The notes beneath the pieces were generated by a model. The model had not been told where the DNA came from. It did no database searches and worked only from the letters and a program-made list of their open reading frames with translations. Below are positions 26,993 to 35,937 of a DNA stretch of 64,000 nucleotides, in pieces. Position 1 is the stretch's first letter. Every line of letters starts with the position of its first letter. This DNA is from Desulfuromonas versatilis (lineage in GTDB: Bacteria; Desulfobacterota; Desulfuromonadia; Desulfuromonadales; NIT-T3). The stretch covers positions 1,916,001 through 1,980,000 of the forward strand of contig NZ_AP024355.1 in the NCBI RefSeq assembly GCF_019704135.1. The letters run 5' to 3'. The position numbers and the translations under genes are program-made.

Positions 26993-29533
26993 ATGATCGA
27001 AGCTTATCTGAGACACGAGGAAGAGCGCAACGCCCAGGGCATCCCGGCGCTGCCCCTCAACCCCGCGCAGACCAAGGAACTCTGCACGCTGCTCCAGGAT
27101 CCCCCCAAGGGCAAGGAAGAGTTTCTGCTCAACCTGTTCAGGGAGCGGATCTCCCCCGGCGTCGACCCCGCCGCCGAAGTCAAGGCTGAATTCCTCGGGC
27201 AGATCCTGGCCGGCAAGGCCAAGTCTCCGCTGATTTCCAAAAAGGACGCCGTCAAGATCCTCGGCACCATGATCGGCGGCTACAACGTCAAGCACCTGGT
27301 GGCGGCCCTCAAGGATGCCGAGCTGGCCGACGAGGCCGTCAAGGCCCTGTGCGGCACCACCCTGGTCTATGACGCCTTCGACGAGGTGCTGGCTCTCTCC
27401 AAGAGCAACGCCGCCGCCAAGAAGGTCATGGAATCCTGGGCCAACGCCGAGTGGTTCACCGGCAAACCCGGCGTCCCCGAGACCATCAAGGTCAAGGTCT
27501 ATAAAGTCGACGGCGAGATCAACACCGACGACTTCTCCCCGGCCGGCGACGCCTGGAGCCGCCCCGATATCCCGCTGCACGCGCTGGCCATGGGCAAGAC
27601 CCGCTTCCCCACCGGCAATGCCGAGATCGCCAAGTTCCGCGCCGAAGGGTTCCAGGTCGCCTTCGTCGGCGACGTGGTCGGCACCGGATCTTCGCGCAAG
27701 TCGGCCTGCAACAGCGTGCTCTGGCACATCGGCAACGAGATCCCCGCGGTTCCCAACAAGAAGACCGGCGGCGTCATCATCGGCGGCGTCATCGCGCCGA
27801 TCTTCTTCAACACCGCCCAGGACTCGGGTGCCCTGCCGCTGAAGATGGACGTGACCGGCTTCAATACCGGCGACGTCATCGTCATCAACACCAAGAAGGG
27901 TGAAGTGACCGACGAGTCGGGCAAGGTGATCACCACCTTCGAGATCGCCCCTAACACCGTCCCCGACGAGTTCCGCGCCGGCGGCCGCATTCCGCTGATC
28001 ATCGGCCGCGCCTTGACCGAAAAGGCCCGCGCCGCCCTCGGCATGGGTGAGACCGACATCTTCACCCTGCCGGTCAACCCGGTCGCCAAGCCCGGCCAGG
28101 GCTACTCCCTGGCGCAGAAGATGGTCGGCAAGGCCTGCGGCGTCGAAGGGATTCTGCCCGGGACCGCCTGCGAGCCGAAGATGACCACCGTCGGCTCCCA
28201 GGACACCACCGGCCCGATGACCGCCGACGAGCTGAAAGAGCTGGCCTGCCTGCGCTTCCTCTCGCCGATGTTCATGCAGTCCTTCTGCCACACCGCCGCC
28301 TATCCCAAGCCGGCCGACGTGAAGATGCACAAGACCCTGCCCGGCTTTATCGCCGAGCGTGCCGGCGTCGCCCTGCGCCCCGGCGACGGCGTCATTCACA
28401 GCTGGCTGAACCGCCTGCTGCTCCCCGACACCGTCGGCACCGGCGGCGACAGCCACACCCGCTTCCCCATCGGCATCAGCTTCCCGGCCGGCTCCGGCCT
28501 GGTGGCCTTCGCCGGCGCCATGGGCTTCATGCCGCTGGATATGCCCGAATCGGTGCTGGTGCGCTTCAAGGGCCAGTTCAACCCCGGCATCACCCTGCGT
28601 GACGCGGTCAACGCCATCCCCTACTGGGCCATCAAGCAGGGGCTGCTGACCGTACCCAAGAAGAACAAGAAGAACATCTTCAACGGCCGCATCCTCGAGA
28701 TGGAAGGGCTCCCCGAGCTCAGCGTCGAGCAGGCCTTCGAACTGACCGACGCCGCTGCCGAGCGCTCCGCCGCGGCCGGCTGCATCCAGCTCTCCGAAGA
28801 TTCGGTCTGCACCTACCTGCGCTCCAACGTCGCCCTGATGCAGAAGATGATCGAAGAGGGCTACAGCGATCCGCAGACCCTGCAGAACCGCATCGACGCG
28901 GTCAACGAGTGGCTGAAGAACCCCAAGCTGCTCAAGGCCGACAAGAACGCCGAGTATGCCGCGGTCATCGAGATCGACCTGGCCGAGATCACCGAGCCGA
29001 TCCTGGCCTGCCCCAACGACCCGGACGACGTCAAGCTGCTCTCCGAGGTGGCCGGCACCCCGATCCAGGACGTCTTCCTCGGGTCCTGCATGACCAACAT
29101 CGGTCACTTCCGCGCCGCCGCCGAAATCTGGCGCGGCCAGAAGTTCAACCCTGCCGTGCGTACCTGGATCTGCCCGCCGACCCGGATGGACCAGGACAAG
29201 CTCAAGGAAGAGGCCCTGTTCTCGGTCTACAGTGCCATGGGCGCCCGCCTCGAGATCGCCGGCTGCTCGCTGTGCATGGGCAACCAGGCCCGCGTGCCCG
29301 ACGGGGTCAACATGTTCTCCACCAGCACCCGTAACTTCGACGATCGCATCGGCAACGGCGCCAAGGTTTATCTCGGCTCTGCCGAACTCGGCGCGGTGAC
29401 CACCAACCTCGGCAAGCTGCCGACCCCGGCCGAGTACCTGGCCGTGTACAAGGAGAAGGTCGCTCCCAAGGCCGACCAGATCTACAAGTACCTGCAGTTC
29501 GACGAGATGGAAGGGTACAAGAAGACCGCCTGA
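26993..29533 (+). CDS. acnB: Aconitase B (aconitate hydratase 2 / 2-methylisocitrate dehydratase)
   Basis: 846 residues, the AcnB length. Interconverts citrate and isocitrate with a [4Fe-4S] cluster. The order of domains is AcnB-type: the N-terminal HEAT-like domain (1-160), then the swivel domain (KVDGEINTDDFSPAG, GTGSSRKSACNS), then the catalytic core. Cluster cysteines are in LGSCMTNIGHF and GCSLCMGNQARVPDG. GGAGGAGAGAG precedes the ATG. Codon use is strongly C-ending (ATC, ACC, GCC), as expected for a highly expressed gene. It is monocistronic, with its own terminator. Its promoter shares an operator with icd, tying two consecutive TCA enzymes together. Confidence 0.98.
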   Translation: MIEAYLRHEEERNAQGIPALPLNPAQTKELCTLLQDPPKGKEEFLLNLFRERISPGVDPAAEVKAEFLGQILAGKAKSPLISKKDAVKILGTMIGGYNVKHLVAALKDAELADEAVKALCGTTLVYDAFDEVLALSKSNAAAKKVMESWANAEWFTGKPGVPETIKVKVYKVDGEINTDDFSPAGDAWSRPDIPLHALAMGKTRFPTGNAEIAKFRAEGFQVAFVGDVVGTGSSRKSACNSVLWHIGNEIPAVPNKKTGGVIIGGVIAPIFFNTAQDSGALPLKMDVTGFNTGDVIVINTKKGEVTDESGKVITTFEIAPNTVPDEFRAGGRIPLIIGRALTEKARAALGMGETDIFTLPVNPVAKPGQGYSLAQKMVGKACGVEGILPGTACEPKMTTVGSQDTTGPMTADELKELACLRFLSPMFMQSFCHTAAYPKPADVKMHKTLPGFIAERAGVALRPGDGVIHSWLNRLLLPDTVGTGGDSHTRFPIGISFPAGSGLVAFAGAMGFMPLDMPESVLVRFKGQFNPGITLRDAVNAIPYWAIKQGLLTVPKKNKKNIFNGRILEMEGLPELSVEQAFELTDAAAERSAAAGCIQLSEDSVCTYLRSNVALMQKMIEEGYSDPQTLQNRIDAVNEWLKNPKLLKADKNAEYAAVIEIDLAEITEPILACPNDPDDVKLLSEVAGTPIQDVFLGSCMTNIGHFRAAAEIWRGQKFNPAVRTWICPPTRMDQDKLKEEALFSVYSAMGARLEIAGCSLCMGNQARVPDGVNMFSTSTRNFDDRIGNGAKVYLGSAELGAVTTNLGKLPTPAEYLAVYKEKVAPKADQIYKYLQFDEMEGYKKTA

Positions 29534-29553
29534 GATTAACAGGCTGCTCCACT

Positions 29554-29591
29554 AAAAAGCCCCCGCCGGGAAATCCCGGCGGGGGCTTTTT
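29554..29591. terminator. Bidirectional terminator after acnB
   Basis: Very stable stem AAAAAGCCCCCGCCGGGA / CCCGGCGGGGGCTTTTT with a short loop and T tracts on both strands, between convergent acnB and the TSUP gene. Confidence 0.95.
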
Positions 29592-29621
29592 GCATCTGGG
29601 GGCTCACGGAAAGGCCGTCTT

Positions 29622-30413
29622 TTAAATCAACCTCAGCATGCGGAAGATCTGCGCGGCCGGCGCCCAGAACTTGAAGATCATGGCCAGCGAAACCATCACC
29701 GCCAGGGGGCGGATCAGGCGGGCGCCGTTGTGCATGGCCAGGCGGGCGCCGAGGGTGCTGCCGAGCACCTGGCCGGCGGCCATGGTCAGCCCCAGCGACC
29801 ACACCACCACGTCGGCGTGGATGAACAGGACCAGGGCGGCCAGGTTGCTGGTCAGATTGAGGACCTTGGTGCTGGCGGTGGCCCGGCGCAGGTTGCAGCC
29901 GAGCAGCGAAATAAAGGCGATGGAAAAGAACGACCCGGTCCCCGGTCCGAAAAAGCCGTCGTAAAAGCCGATTCCCGTGCCGATCAGCAGAGCGAATAAC
30001 CGGCGGCTGATGCGCTGGTGGCGGTCCAGGTCCCCGACCCTTGGCGAGAGCAGGAAATAGCCGGCCACGCCCAGAAAGGCGATGGGGAGCAGGCTTTCAA
30101 GGATCTGCGGGTCGGCATGTTGCAGGCACAGGGCGCCGGCCAGCGAACCGAGCAGGGTGCAGCCGATGATCGGTCGCAGTTCATCCAGGTCCACTTGCCC
30201 TTTGCGCAGGTAGCAGAATGCGGCGGTGCCCACCCCCACGGTGCTCTGCAGCTTGGCGGTGGCGATGGCCTGCAGGGGCGGCAGGCCGCAGGCGAGCAGG
30301 GCGGGCAGGGTGAGCAGGCCGCCGCCGCCGGCGATGGCGTCGATGGTGCCGGCGATCAGACCGACGCTGAAGAGCATGGCGAGCAGTTCCGGGGTAAATT
30401 GCCAGTCGAACAA
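29622..30413 (-). CDS. TSUP (TauE/SafE) family membrane exporter, YfcA-like
   Basis: 263 residues from a TTG start at 30413 (AGGAGG 5 bp upstream); upstream codons in the same frame lack a ribosome site and add no homology. About eight membrane segments are expected. The TSUP repeat signatures are present: GLIAGTIDAIAGGGGLLTLPALLA in the first half and GIGFYDGFFGPGTGSFFSIAF in the second. The family moves sulfite, sulfonates or other small organic anions; the substrate is unknown. It is divergent from a LysR gene, the usual sign of local control. Confidence 0.88.
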   Translation of the reverse strand: MFDWQFTPELLAMLFSVGLIAGTIDAIAGGGGLLTLPALLACGLPPLQAIATAKLQSTVGVGTAAFCYLRKGQVDLDELRPIIGCTLLGSLAGALCLQHADPQILESLLPIAFLGVAGYFLLSPRVGDLDRHQRISRRLFALLIGTGIGFYDGFFGPGTGSFFSIAFISLLGCNLRRATASTKVLNLTSNLAALVLFIHADVVVWSLGLTMAAGQVLGSTLGARLAMHNGARLIRPLAVMVSLAMIFKFWAPAAQIFRMLRLI

Positions 30414-30529
30414 GGGGGCCTCCTGATTCGATTTAGACTTTAATTGCCAACGAGAGGGAGTATAATCCTGAACTAAATGGCCGATAAGTCGGCTAATTGC
30501 AAATAAACTGTTTGCGAGGGCGAACAATT

Positions 30530-31444
30530 ATGCAGATGCTTGGGGTGCTCGAATTCGTTCGCGTGGTGGAAACCCGGGGGTTCGCCTCGGCTGCCCGGGA
30601 CCTGGGTATTTCCAAGGCCTGTGTCAGCCAGCGGGTGCGCCAGCTCGAGGACCGGCTCGGGACACGGCTGCTGCAGCGCACCACCCGCCGGGTGTCGCTC
30701 ACGGAGGCAGGAGAGATCTACTATCACCACGCCCGGGAGGTTGTCCTGCAGCTGCAGCAGGGCGAAGAGCGGGTGCGGGATTTCCAGGAGAGCCCCAAGG
30801 GCCCGATCCGGGTGAGCATGATCGATGGCGGGCTCGGCGAGTGGTACCTGGCTCCGGCCCTGGCCCGCTTCGCCGCACGCAACCCGGGGGTCAGCCTCGA
30901 CATCGACCTCTCCGCCCGCCTGGTCGACCTGGTCGCCGAGGGGTTTGATTTCGCCATCCGCGCCGGGGAGCTGGCCGATTCGAGTCTGATCGCCCGAAAG
31001 TTGTCCTCTTTCCGCTACGGCATCTACGCCTCCCCGGACTACCTGGCGGCGCGGGGTACTCCGCTGACCCCGGAGCAGCTTGGCGGGCACAACTGCCTGA
31101 CCGGCTCGGTGCTGCGCTGGAAATTCAAAATGGGGGAACGGCTGGTTGAAATCCGACCGCAGGGGAGCTGGCACAGCAAGAGCGGGCAGGCGTTGATCGC
31201 TGCGGCTTGCGAGGGGGTGGGGATCGTTCGGACCGCCAGTATCTATGCGTTGCAAAGCCTGGCGGCGGGGGAGTTGGTCGAACTGTTCGGCGAATGGACT
31301 AAAGAGCACACGCCGATCTGGATCGTCTACCCCAGCGGCCGCCACCTGCCGCGCCGGGTCAGCTGCGCCGTGAGTTTTCTCCTCGAGGAGTTCCGCGGTC
31401 GGTCGATCGGGGAACCCAGCAGAAATGAGGAGCCCCTGAAGTGA
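30530..31444 (+). CDS. LysR-family transcriptional regulator
   Basis: 304 residues. N-terminal winged helix-turn-helix (FASAARDLGISKACVSQRVRQLE, then RTTRRVSLTEAGEIYY) and a C-terminal periplasmic-binding-like effector domain. It matches the CrgA/DsdC-like subgroup in which the effector domain begins PKGPIRVSM. Start ATG at 30530 gives MQMLGVLEF; GAGGG lies 11 bp upstream. It is divergent from the TSUP exporter at 30413, with about 115 bp between the start codons, and probably controls it. The inducing molecule is unknown. Confidence 0.9.
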   Translation: MQMLGVLEFVRVVETRGFASAARDLGISKACVSQRVRQLEDRLGTRLLQRTTRRVSLTEAGEIYYHHAREVVLQLQQGEERVRDFQESPKGPIRVSMIDGGLGEWYLAPALARFAARNPGVSLDIDLSARLVDLVAEGFDFAIRAGELADSSLIARKLSSFRYGIYASPDYLAARGTPLTPEQLGGHNCLTGSVLRWKFKMGERLVEIRPQGSWHSKSGQALIAAACEGVGIVRTASIYALQSLAAGELVELFGEWTKEHTPIWIVYPSGRHLPRRVSCAVSFLLEEFRGRSIGEPSRNEEPLK

Positions 31445-31449
31445 AATCC

Positions 31450-31480
31450 CCCTCTCCTTCAGGGAGAGGGCCGGGGTGAG
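31450..31480. repeat. Intergenic repeat fragment of the CTCTCC...GGAGAGGG type
   Basis: A short hairpin CCCTCTCC / GGAGAGGG (31450-31470) followed by CCGGGGTGAGGG. This pattern, which translates as LTPALSLKERG on the other strand, is a widespread interspersed sequence of many proteobacterial genomes. It sits just before the terminator at 31512. Confidence 0.5.
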
Positions 31481-31511
31481 GGTGGGGCCCGCCCGCAAAA
31501 CATCAGACCTG

Positions 31512-31558
31512 AAAAAAGGCCCGCAGTGACACCCAAGGGTGCCCTGCGGGCCTTTTTT
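31512..31558. terminator. Bidirectional terminator between a LysR gene and dctP-like gene
   Basis: Outer stem AAAAAAGGCCCGCAG / CTGCGGGCCTTTTTT with an inner CACCC / GGGTG pairing and T tracts on both strands. Confidence 0.93.
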
Positions 31559-31574
31559 CATCTGTCCTGCTGGA

Positions 31575-32627
31575 CTACTCGCCCAGGGTGTTCCTCACCC
31601 GCTGCAGGTAGTCCGAACCGAGCTTTTTCGACCATTTTTCATACACGGGTGCCGCCTCGGCGATGAGCTGCTTTCTCTCTTCGTTGCTCAGGCTGTGAAA
31701 CTTGACCCCTGCCGCCTCCGCCGCAGCGATCTGCTCCTGCTGCTGAACCCGGGTCGCCTCACGGGCCTTGGCGCTCTCCTCTTCGATCACCTCGGTGAGA
31801 ATCTGCTGCAGGTCCTTGGGCAGCTTGTCGAACCAGCGCTTGTTGGCCAGGTGCACGAACAGTCCCTGGGCATAGTCGATGCGGGTGAAGTGCTTGGCCA
31901 CTTCGAATTTCTTGGTGATGTTGCAGACGATGGGCGTGTGGTCCAGGCCGCTGATGACTCCGGTCTGCAGCGCCTGGGGGACGTCGGGCCAGGGCATGAC
32001 GGTGAATTTCAGGTTCCAGGCCTTGTAGATGTCCGTGTTGACCGGCGCTTCGGCAATGCGGAAATTGATCCCCCTGGCCTCGGCAAGGCTGGCTACCGGT
32101 GCCGTGGTCGCCCAGCCGTAGGTGCCGTAGCCGGTGATGTCGAGCACCAGCATCCCCTGGCGCAGGGCGGCTTCGCGGTACTCGTTCCAGAGTTCCGGCG
32201 TGCTGCGGAAAGCGTCGAGCTTGTCGAAGGTGTCGACCACGAAGGGGAGGTTGACCAGGCCGAGCTTGTCGGCCACGTTGGCGGCGGCAACCGAGGAGCA
32301 GAGCATCCCCTGGACGGCTCCGAGTTTGACTTTGCTGATGACGTCCTTCTCGCCGCCGAGCTGGGCCAGGGGCCGGAAGTCGACGTAGAGCCGGCCGCCG
32401 CTTTTCTCCCAAACCCGGTCGCGGATCTTGTAGCCGACCCCGATCCCGGCGATGCCGGGGTGGGCGATGTTGGAAAGCATGTAGGTGTACTGGGCACCGG
32501 ATGGATCAAAAGAGGGCTTCCACGCCGAAAGGGGGTCATTGGCGGCAGCGGGTCCGGCCAGGCTGCCCAGCAGCAGGGCAAGGGGCGGGATAAGGGCGGT
32601 GCCTTTGCGAAACAACGATTCAAGCAT
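31575..32627 (-). CDS. TRAP-type substrate-binding protein, DctP family (orphan)
   Basis: 350 residues with a signal peptide (about 1-29, ending AGPAAA). DctP-like binding proteins capture carboxylates and similar acids in the periplasm and hand them to DctQM permeases. The family arginine that binds the substrate carboxylate fits INFRIAEAPV, and GVISGLDHTP and LPFVVDTFDKLDAF are family segments. AGGAGG precedes the ATG. No dctQ or dctM gene lies nearby, so the protein may work with a distant permease or as a sensor. It is divergent from a LysR gene. Confidence 0.88.
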   Translation of the reverse strand: MLESLFRKGTALIPPLALLLGSLAGPAAANDPLSAWKPSFDPSGAQYTYMLSNIAHPGIAGIGVGYKIRDRVWEKSGGRLYVDFRPLAQLGGEKDVISKVKLGAVQGMLCSSVAAANVADKLGLVNLPFVVDTFDKLDAFRSTPELWNEYREAALRQGMLVLDITGYGTYGWATTAPVASLAEARGINFRIAEAPVNTDIYKAWNLKFTVMPWPDVPQALQTGVISGLDHTPIVCNITKKFEVAKHFTRIDYAQGLFVHLANKRWFDKLPKDLQQILTEVIEEESAKAREATRVQQQEQIAAAEAAGVKFHSLSNEERKQLIAEAAPVYEKWSKKLGSDYLQRVRNTLGE

Positions 32628-32723
32628 AGAGCCTCCTGGGTTGGCCAGCCTGCGGAGTCATTTGGCTGGTGATCACAAATTTCGATAATAAAAATGAGCC
32701 AAAGCGGCCTGGAATTGTTTAAA

Positions 32724-32741
32724 ACAGTCCTTTTTTACTGT
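32724..32741. promoter_or_regulatory. Candidate LysR operator between dctP-like and LysR genes
   Basis: Inverted ACAGT (32724-32728) and ACTGT (32737-32741) separated by 8 bp, within an A/T-rich stretch in the divergent intergenic region. The size fits a LysR-type site; this is inference. Confidence 0.35.
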
Positions 32742-32807
32742 AAAATACCGTCCTGATCCAATTGAACTTTTTTCTGGGAGCGTTCGGAAAGATCGAACGA
32801 TTGGGGC

Positions 32808-33728
32808 ATGGGGCAGCAACGGTTAAAGAGCTTTGTCATGATCGCCCGGGAAGCCAATCTGACCCGGGCCGCCGAGCGACTGCATTTGAGCCAGTCGGCG
32901 CTCTCCAGCCAGCTCAAGCAGCTGGAGGAAGACTTGGGTGTCGCGCTGTTTCTGCGTACGCCTCGGGGGATGGTGTTGAGCGAGGCCGGACGGGAGCTGT
33001 TCCCTTTTGTCGAGGCGGTACTCGACGCAGAAGAGACGCTCGCCCGGAAAGCCCAGACCCTGCGCCAGGGAGGCGCTGAGACGCTGATTATCGGCCTGAA
33101 CACCGATCCGGCTTTTCTGCGGATCGGCGCCATCAACCGGCGACTGGGCGTTCTGCATAGCGGCCTGAACGTCGTCTTTGTCGCCAGCCAGACCTTTCGC
33201 GCGGCACAGATGCTGCGCCAGGGCCAGCTCGACCTGGCCTTCTGTTACGGTGACCCTGCGGACCCGGGAATCCGCTATCACCACCTGGCCAAGATTCCAT
33301 TCTGCATCGCCATCCCCAGTCGGCTGATCAAATCAGGTCGGCCTCGCAACTGGGCGGAAATCGCTGCGCTGCCTTGGGTTTGGGTGGAGCAGAACTCCCC
33401 CCCATACCAGGCGGTGTTCCACGAACTGGAGCGGCGCCGCCTGCTGCCCAACCAGGGGGTGAAGGCGGTGGATGAGTACATCGTCAAGGAACTGGTGTTG
33501 GACGGCCAGGGGGTGGCGGTCATGCGCGAGGACGAAGCGCGGCCCCTGGTGGAAGACGACAGGGTCGTCCTCTGGGAGAAGGGATGGTTCGCGCTCCCCC
33601 TGAGCCTGGCCTGGATGGCCAGGGATGAAAGCAGGAAACGGGTTCGTGCAGCCCGCGAGGCAATCGAACACACCTGGAGCGCCGGCGGCGAACCGGGCGA
33701 GGGGGCTTTGTCGCGGATCTGCTATTGA
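32808..33728 (+). CDS. LysR-family transcriptional regulator
   Basis: 306 residues. N-terminal helix-turn-helix (NLTRAAERLHLSQSALSSQLKQLEE, then FLRTPRGMVLSEAG) and a LysR effector domain (TLIIGLNTDPAFLRIG, QLDLAFCYGDP). The start is ATG at 32808. Divergent from the TRAP binding-protein gene and 145 bp upstream of an SLC10A7-like carrier on the same strand, it may regulate either or both. The effector is unknown, but the neighbours suggest an organic acid. Confidence 0.9.
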   Translation: MGQQRLKSFVMIAREANLTRAAERLHLSQSALSSQLKQLEEDLGVALFLRTPRGMVLSEAGRELFPFVEAVLDAEETLARKAQTLRQGGAETLIIGLNTDPAFLRIGAINRRLGVLHSGLNVVFVASQTFRAAQMLRQGQLDLAFCYGDPADPGIRYHHLAKIPFCIAIPSRLIKSGRPRNWAEIAALPWVWVEQNSPPYQAVFHELERRRLLPNQGVKAVDEYIVKELVLDGQGVAVMREDEARPLVEDDRVVLWEKGWFALPLSLAWMARDESRKRVRAAREAIEHTWSAGGEPGEGALSRICY

Positions 33729-33826
33729 TCAGCTGCCGCATGACTCGTCCTTGCCGGCCAAACATTTCGGCAAACAGGGTTCTTGACTTTTCTCTTTTCC
33801 TTTGCGGCCGGGTGTTCTAAATTGAC

Positions 33827-33845
33827 ACGGTTTTTCCAAAACCGT
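33827..33845. promoter_or_regulatory. Palindrome upstream of the SLC10A7-like gene
   Basis: 8-bp arms ACGGTTTT (33827-33834) and AAAACCGT (33838-33845) around TCC, directly after a TTGACA (33822-33827). A possible operator or a small leader hairpin; no clear -10 was placed. Confidence 0.35.
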
Positions 33846-33873
33846 AGCTGATAATGCTGATCAGGAGAATCCC

Positions 33874-34875
33874 ATGGCGGCAAAACTGAAAGTTGACTGG
33901 TTTCTGCTCGGAATGGTGCTGGCGGTATTTCTCGCCTGGCTGTTCCCCGACCCCGGCGCCAAGGGGGGCAGTCTTCATCCCGAAATCGTCACCAAGGTCG
34001 GAGTGGCGCTGATCTTCTTCCTTCACGGGCTGGCGCTTCCCTTCGAAAGCCTCAAAGCGGGGACTCTGCGCTGGCCGCTGCACCTGGTGGTGCAGGGAAC
34101 CACCTACCTGTTTTTTCCGCTGCTTGGTCTTGGTCTGCTGTGGCTGGTGGGGGACCGACTGCCCGGCGACCTGCAGCTGGGTTTCTTCTACCTCTGCGCG
34201 CTTCCCTCCACTGTTTCGTCTTCGGTTGCGCTGACGGCGGCGGCCCGTGGCAATGTGCCGGTAGCGGTCTTCAACGCCACCCTTTCCAGCCTGCTGGGGG
34301 TTTTTCTGACCCCCCTGTGGATCGGCATGATGCTCAAGAGCGGCGGCCAGGCCCTGCCGCTGGGTAAGGTGATTCTCGATTTGATCATCTGGCTGATCCT
34401 GCCGCTGGTGGTGGGGCAACTCTGCCGTCCCTGGCTTGGCGGCTGGGCCAAGCAGCGCAAAAAGTTCATCCACAAGGTGGATCGCGGCACCATTCTGCTG
34501 CTGGTCTACACCTCGTTCTGCGATTCGATGAAATGGGGAGTGTGGTCGAAACACGGAACCGGGGCCCTGCTCGCCACCCTGGCCGGAACCCTGGTCATCT
34601 TCTGGGTGGTCTTCTTCTTCTCCAGCAAGGTCTGCGACGCTCTCGGCCTGCCGCGGGCCGACCGCACCGCAGCGGTATTCTGCGGCTCGAAAAAGACCCT
34701 CGCCTCGGGGGTGCCCATGGCCCAGCTCATCTTCGGCGCCCATCCGGGGCTGAGCCTAATCCTGCTGCCGATCATGATCTACCACCCGCTGCAGCTGGTG
34801 ATCTGCGGCTGGCTCGCCGGCCGTTGGGCCGAGCGGGAGGTAAAAGAAAATCCCGAGGCCCTGCAGGCGGCCTGA
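33874..34875 (+). CDS. SBF-like transporter (SLC10A7/YfeH family)
   Basis: 333 residues with about ten membrane segments. It resembles the bacterial YfeH branch of the bile acid:sodium symporter superfamily. Family features are the FFLHGLALPFESL segment, LCALPSTVSSSVALTAAARGN (the cation/substrate site) and the late FCGSKKTLASGVPMA. CAGGAGA precedes the ATG. The substrate is unknown; bacterial members have been linked to organic anions, but without proof here. It follows a LysR gene by 145 bp and precedes a DUF488 gene by 57 bp. Confidence 0.88.
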   Translation: MAAKLKVDWFLLGMVLAVFLAWLFPDPGAKGGSLHPEIVTKVGVALIFFLHGLALPFESLKAGTLRWPLHLVVQGTTYLFFPLLGLGLLWLVGDRLPGDLQLGFFYLCALPSTVSSSVALTAAARGNVPVAVFNATLSSLLGVFLTPLWIGMMLKSGGQALPLGKVILDLIIWLILPLVVGQLCRPWLGGWAKQRKKFIHKVDRGTILLLVYTSFCDSMKWGVWSKHGTGALLATLAGTLVIFWVVFFFSSKVCDALGLPRADRTAAVFCGSKKTLASGVPMAQLIFGAHPGLSLILLPIMIYHPLQLVICGWLAGRWAEREVKENPEALQAA

Positions 34876-34932
34876 GACTGTTCCCGGAGCCGCATCAGGG
34901 CTTTCTCTAAACATCGGGGAGGTGCTGAGAGG

Positions 34933-35283
34933 ATGGACATCCAGATCAAGCGGATTTACGACCCGCCAGGTCCAGCCGATGGGATTCGGATCCTGGTTGA
35001 CCGTCTCTGGCCGCGGGGCCTGTCCAAGGAGAGGGCCGCCGTCGACTACTGGGCAAAGGCCATATCCCCTTCCGACGAGCTGCGCCGCTGGTACGGGCAT
35101 GAACCCGACAAGTGGGAGGAGTTCAAGGCCCGGTATTTCGAGGAACTGGGCGCAAATCCCGAAGGGGTTCGAGAGCTGAGGCAGCAGCTGGACAGTGGCC
35201 CGGTGACCTTTCTCTACAGCTCGAAGGAAGAGCGGCTGAACAACGCCGTCGCCTTGCGTCAATACCTGGCGGAGGAGTGCTAG
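34933..35283 (+). CDS. DUF488 family protein (YeaO-like)
   Basis: 116 residues, the usual length. The family signature DRLWPRGLSKERA is followed by WAKAISPSDELRRWYGHEPDKWEEF and TFLYSSKEERLNNA. The function of the family is not established. It is cytoplasmic, with no signal peptide. It stands between the SLC10A7-like carrier and the cyclophilin gene on the same strand and could be co-transcribed with the carrier. Confidence 0.92.
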   Translation: MDIQIKRIYDPPGPADGIRILVDRLWPRGLSKERAAVDYWAKAISPSDELRRWYGHEPDKWEEFKARYFEELGANPEGVRELRQQLDSGPVTFLYSSKEERLNNAVALRQYLAEEC

Positions 35284-35341
35284 CCAAGATTGGGGGACGA
35301 GCCCCCGAAGGTAAAATCCAACCAAGCAGAGGTGTCCCGAC

Positions 35342-35854
35342 ATGAGCGTCTCCAATCCGCTGGTCCAGATGGAAACATCGCTGGGCGAAATCATCCTCGA
35401 ACTCGATGCGGCCAAGGCGCCGTTGAGCGTCGAGAATTTCATCGCTTACGCCCGTGCCGGGCACTATGACGGAACCATTTTTCACCGCGTGATCAAAGGC
35501 TTCATGATCCAGGGCGGTGGGCTGACTCCCGACCTCCAGGAGAGGCCGACCCGGGACCCGATCAAAAACGAGGCCACCAACGGCCTGAAGAACAAGGTCG
35601 GCACCATTGCCATGGCGCGCAGCGAAGAGGTGGACAGCGCCGCCGCCCAGTTCTTCATCAACACCGAGGACAACAGGTCCCTCGATCACGGCGGGCTGAA
35701 CCCGGCGGTGTTCGGCTATGCGGTGTTTGGCAAGGTGGTGGACGGCATGAACGTGGTCTATACCATCGAACAGCAGGCGACCGGCAGCCAAGGCGGATTC
35801 GCGGATCTGCCGAAGGAGCCGGTGGTAATCCAGTCGGTGACGATCATCGACTGA
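35342..35854 (+). CDS. ppiB: Peptidyl-prolyl cis-trans isomerase, cyclophilin type
   Basis: 170 residues without a signal peptide, so cytoplasmic like PpiB. Catalyses proline isomerisation during folding. Motifs: FHRVIKGFMIQGGG (catalytic Arg and Phe), GTIAMARSEEVDSAAAQFFIN, and VFGYAVFGKVVDGMNVV. The active-site Trp of human cyclophilin A is replaced by His in LDHGG, as is common in bacteria. AGAGGTG precedes the ATG. A strong terminator follows. Confidence 0.95.
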   Translation: MSVSNPLVQMETSLGEIILELDAAKAPLSVENFIAYARAGHYDGTIFHRVIKGFMIQGGGLTPDLQERPTRDPIKNEATNGLKNKVGTIAMARSEEVDSAAAQFFINTEDNRSLDHGGLNPAVFGYAVFGKVVDGMNVVYTIEQQATGSQGGFADLPKEPVVIQSVTIID

Positions 35855-35884
35855 CCTGGAAAAATCAGCGATCCACGCAGACAG

Positions 35885-35916
35885 CGGGCGGCCTTGAGCC
35901 GCCCGTTTTTTTTTTT
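35885..35916 (+). terminator. Terminator after ppiB
   Basis: Stem CGGGCGGC / GCCGCCCG with a 5-nt loop and an 11-base T run. Confidence 0.97.
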
Positions 35917-35937
35917 AAAAGCGTGTAAAGCAGAAAG

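Noticed and set aside
26933-29107. Long minus-strand frame opposite acnB
   Set aside because: A shadow of the strongly codon-biased acnB gene.
33772-33860. Full sigma-70 promoter for the SLC10A7-like gene
   Set aside because: TTGACA boxes are present, but no -10 lies at an acceptable distance.
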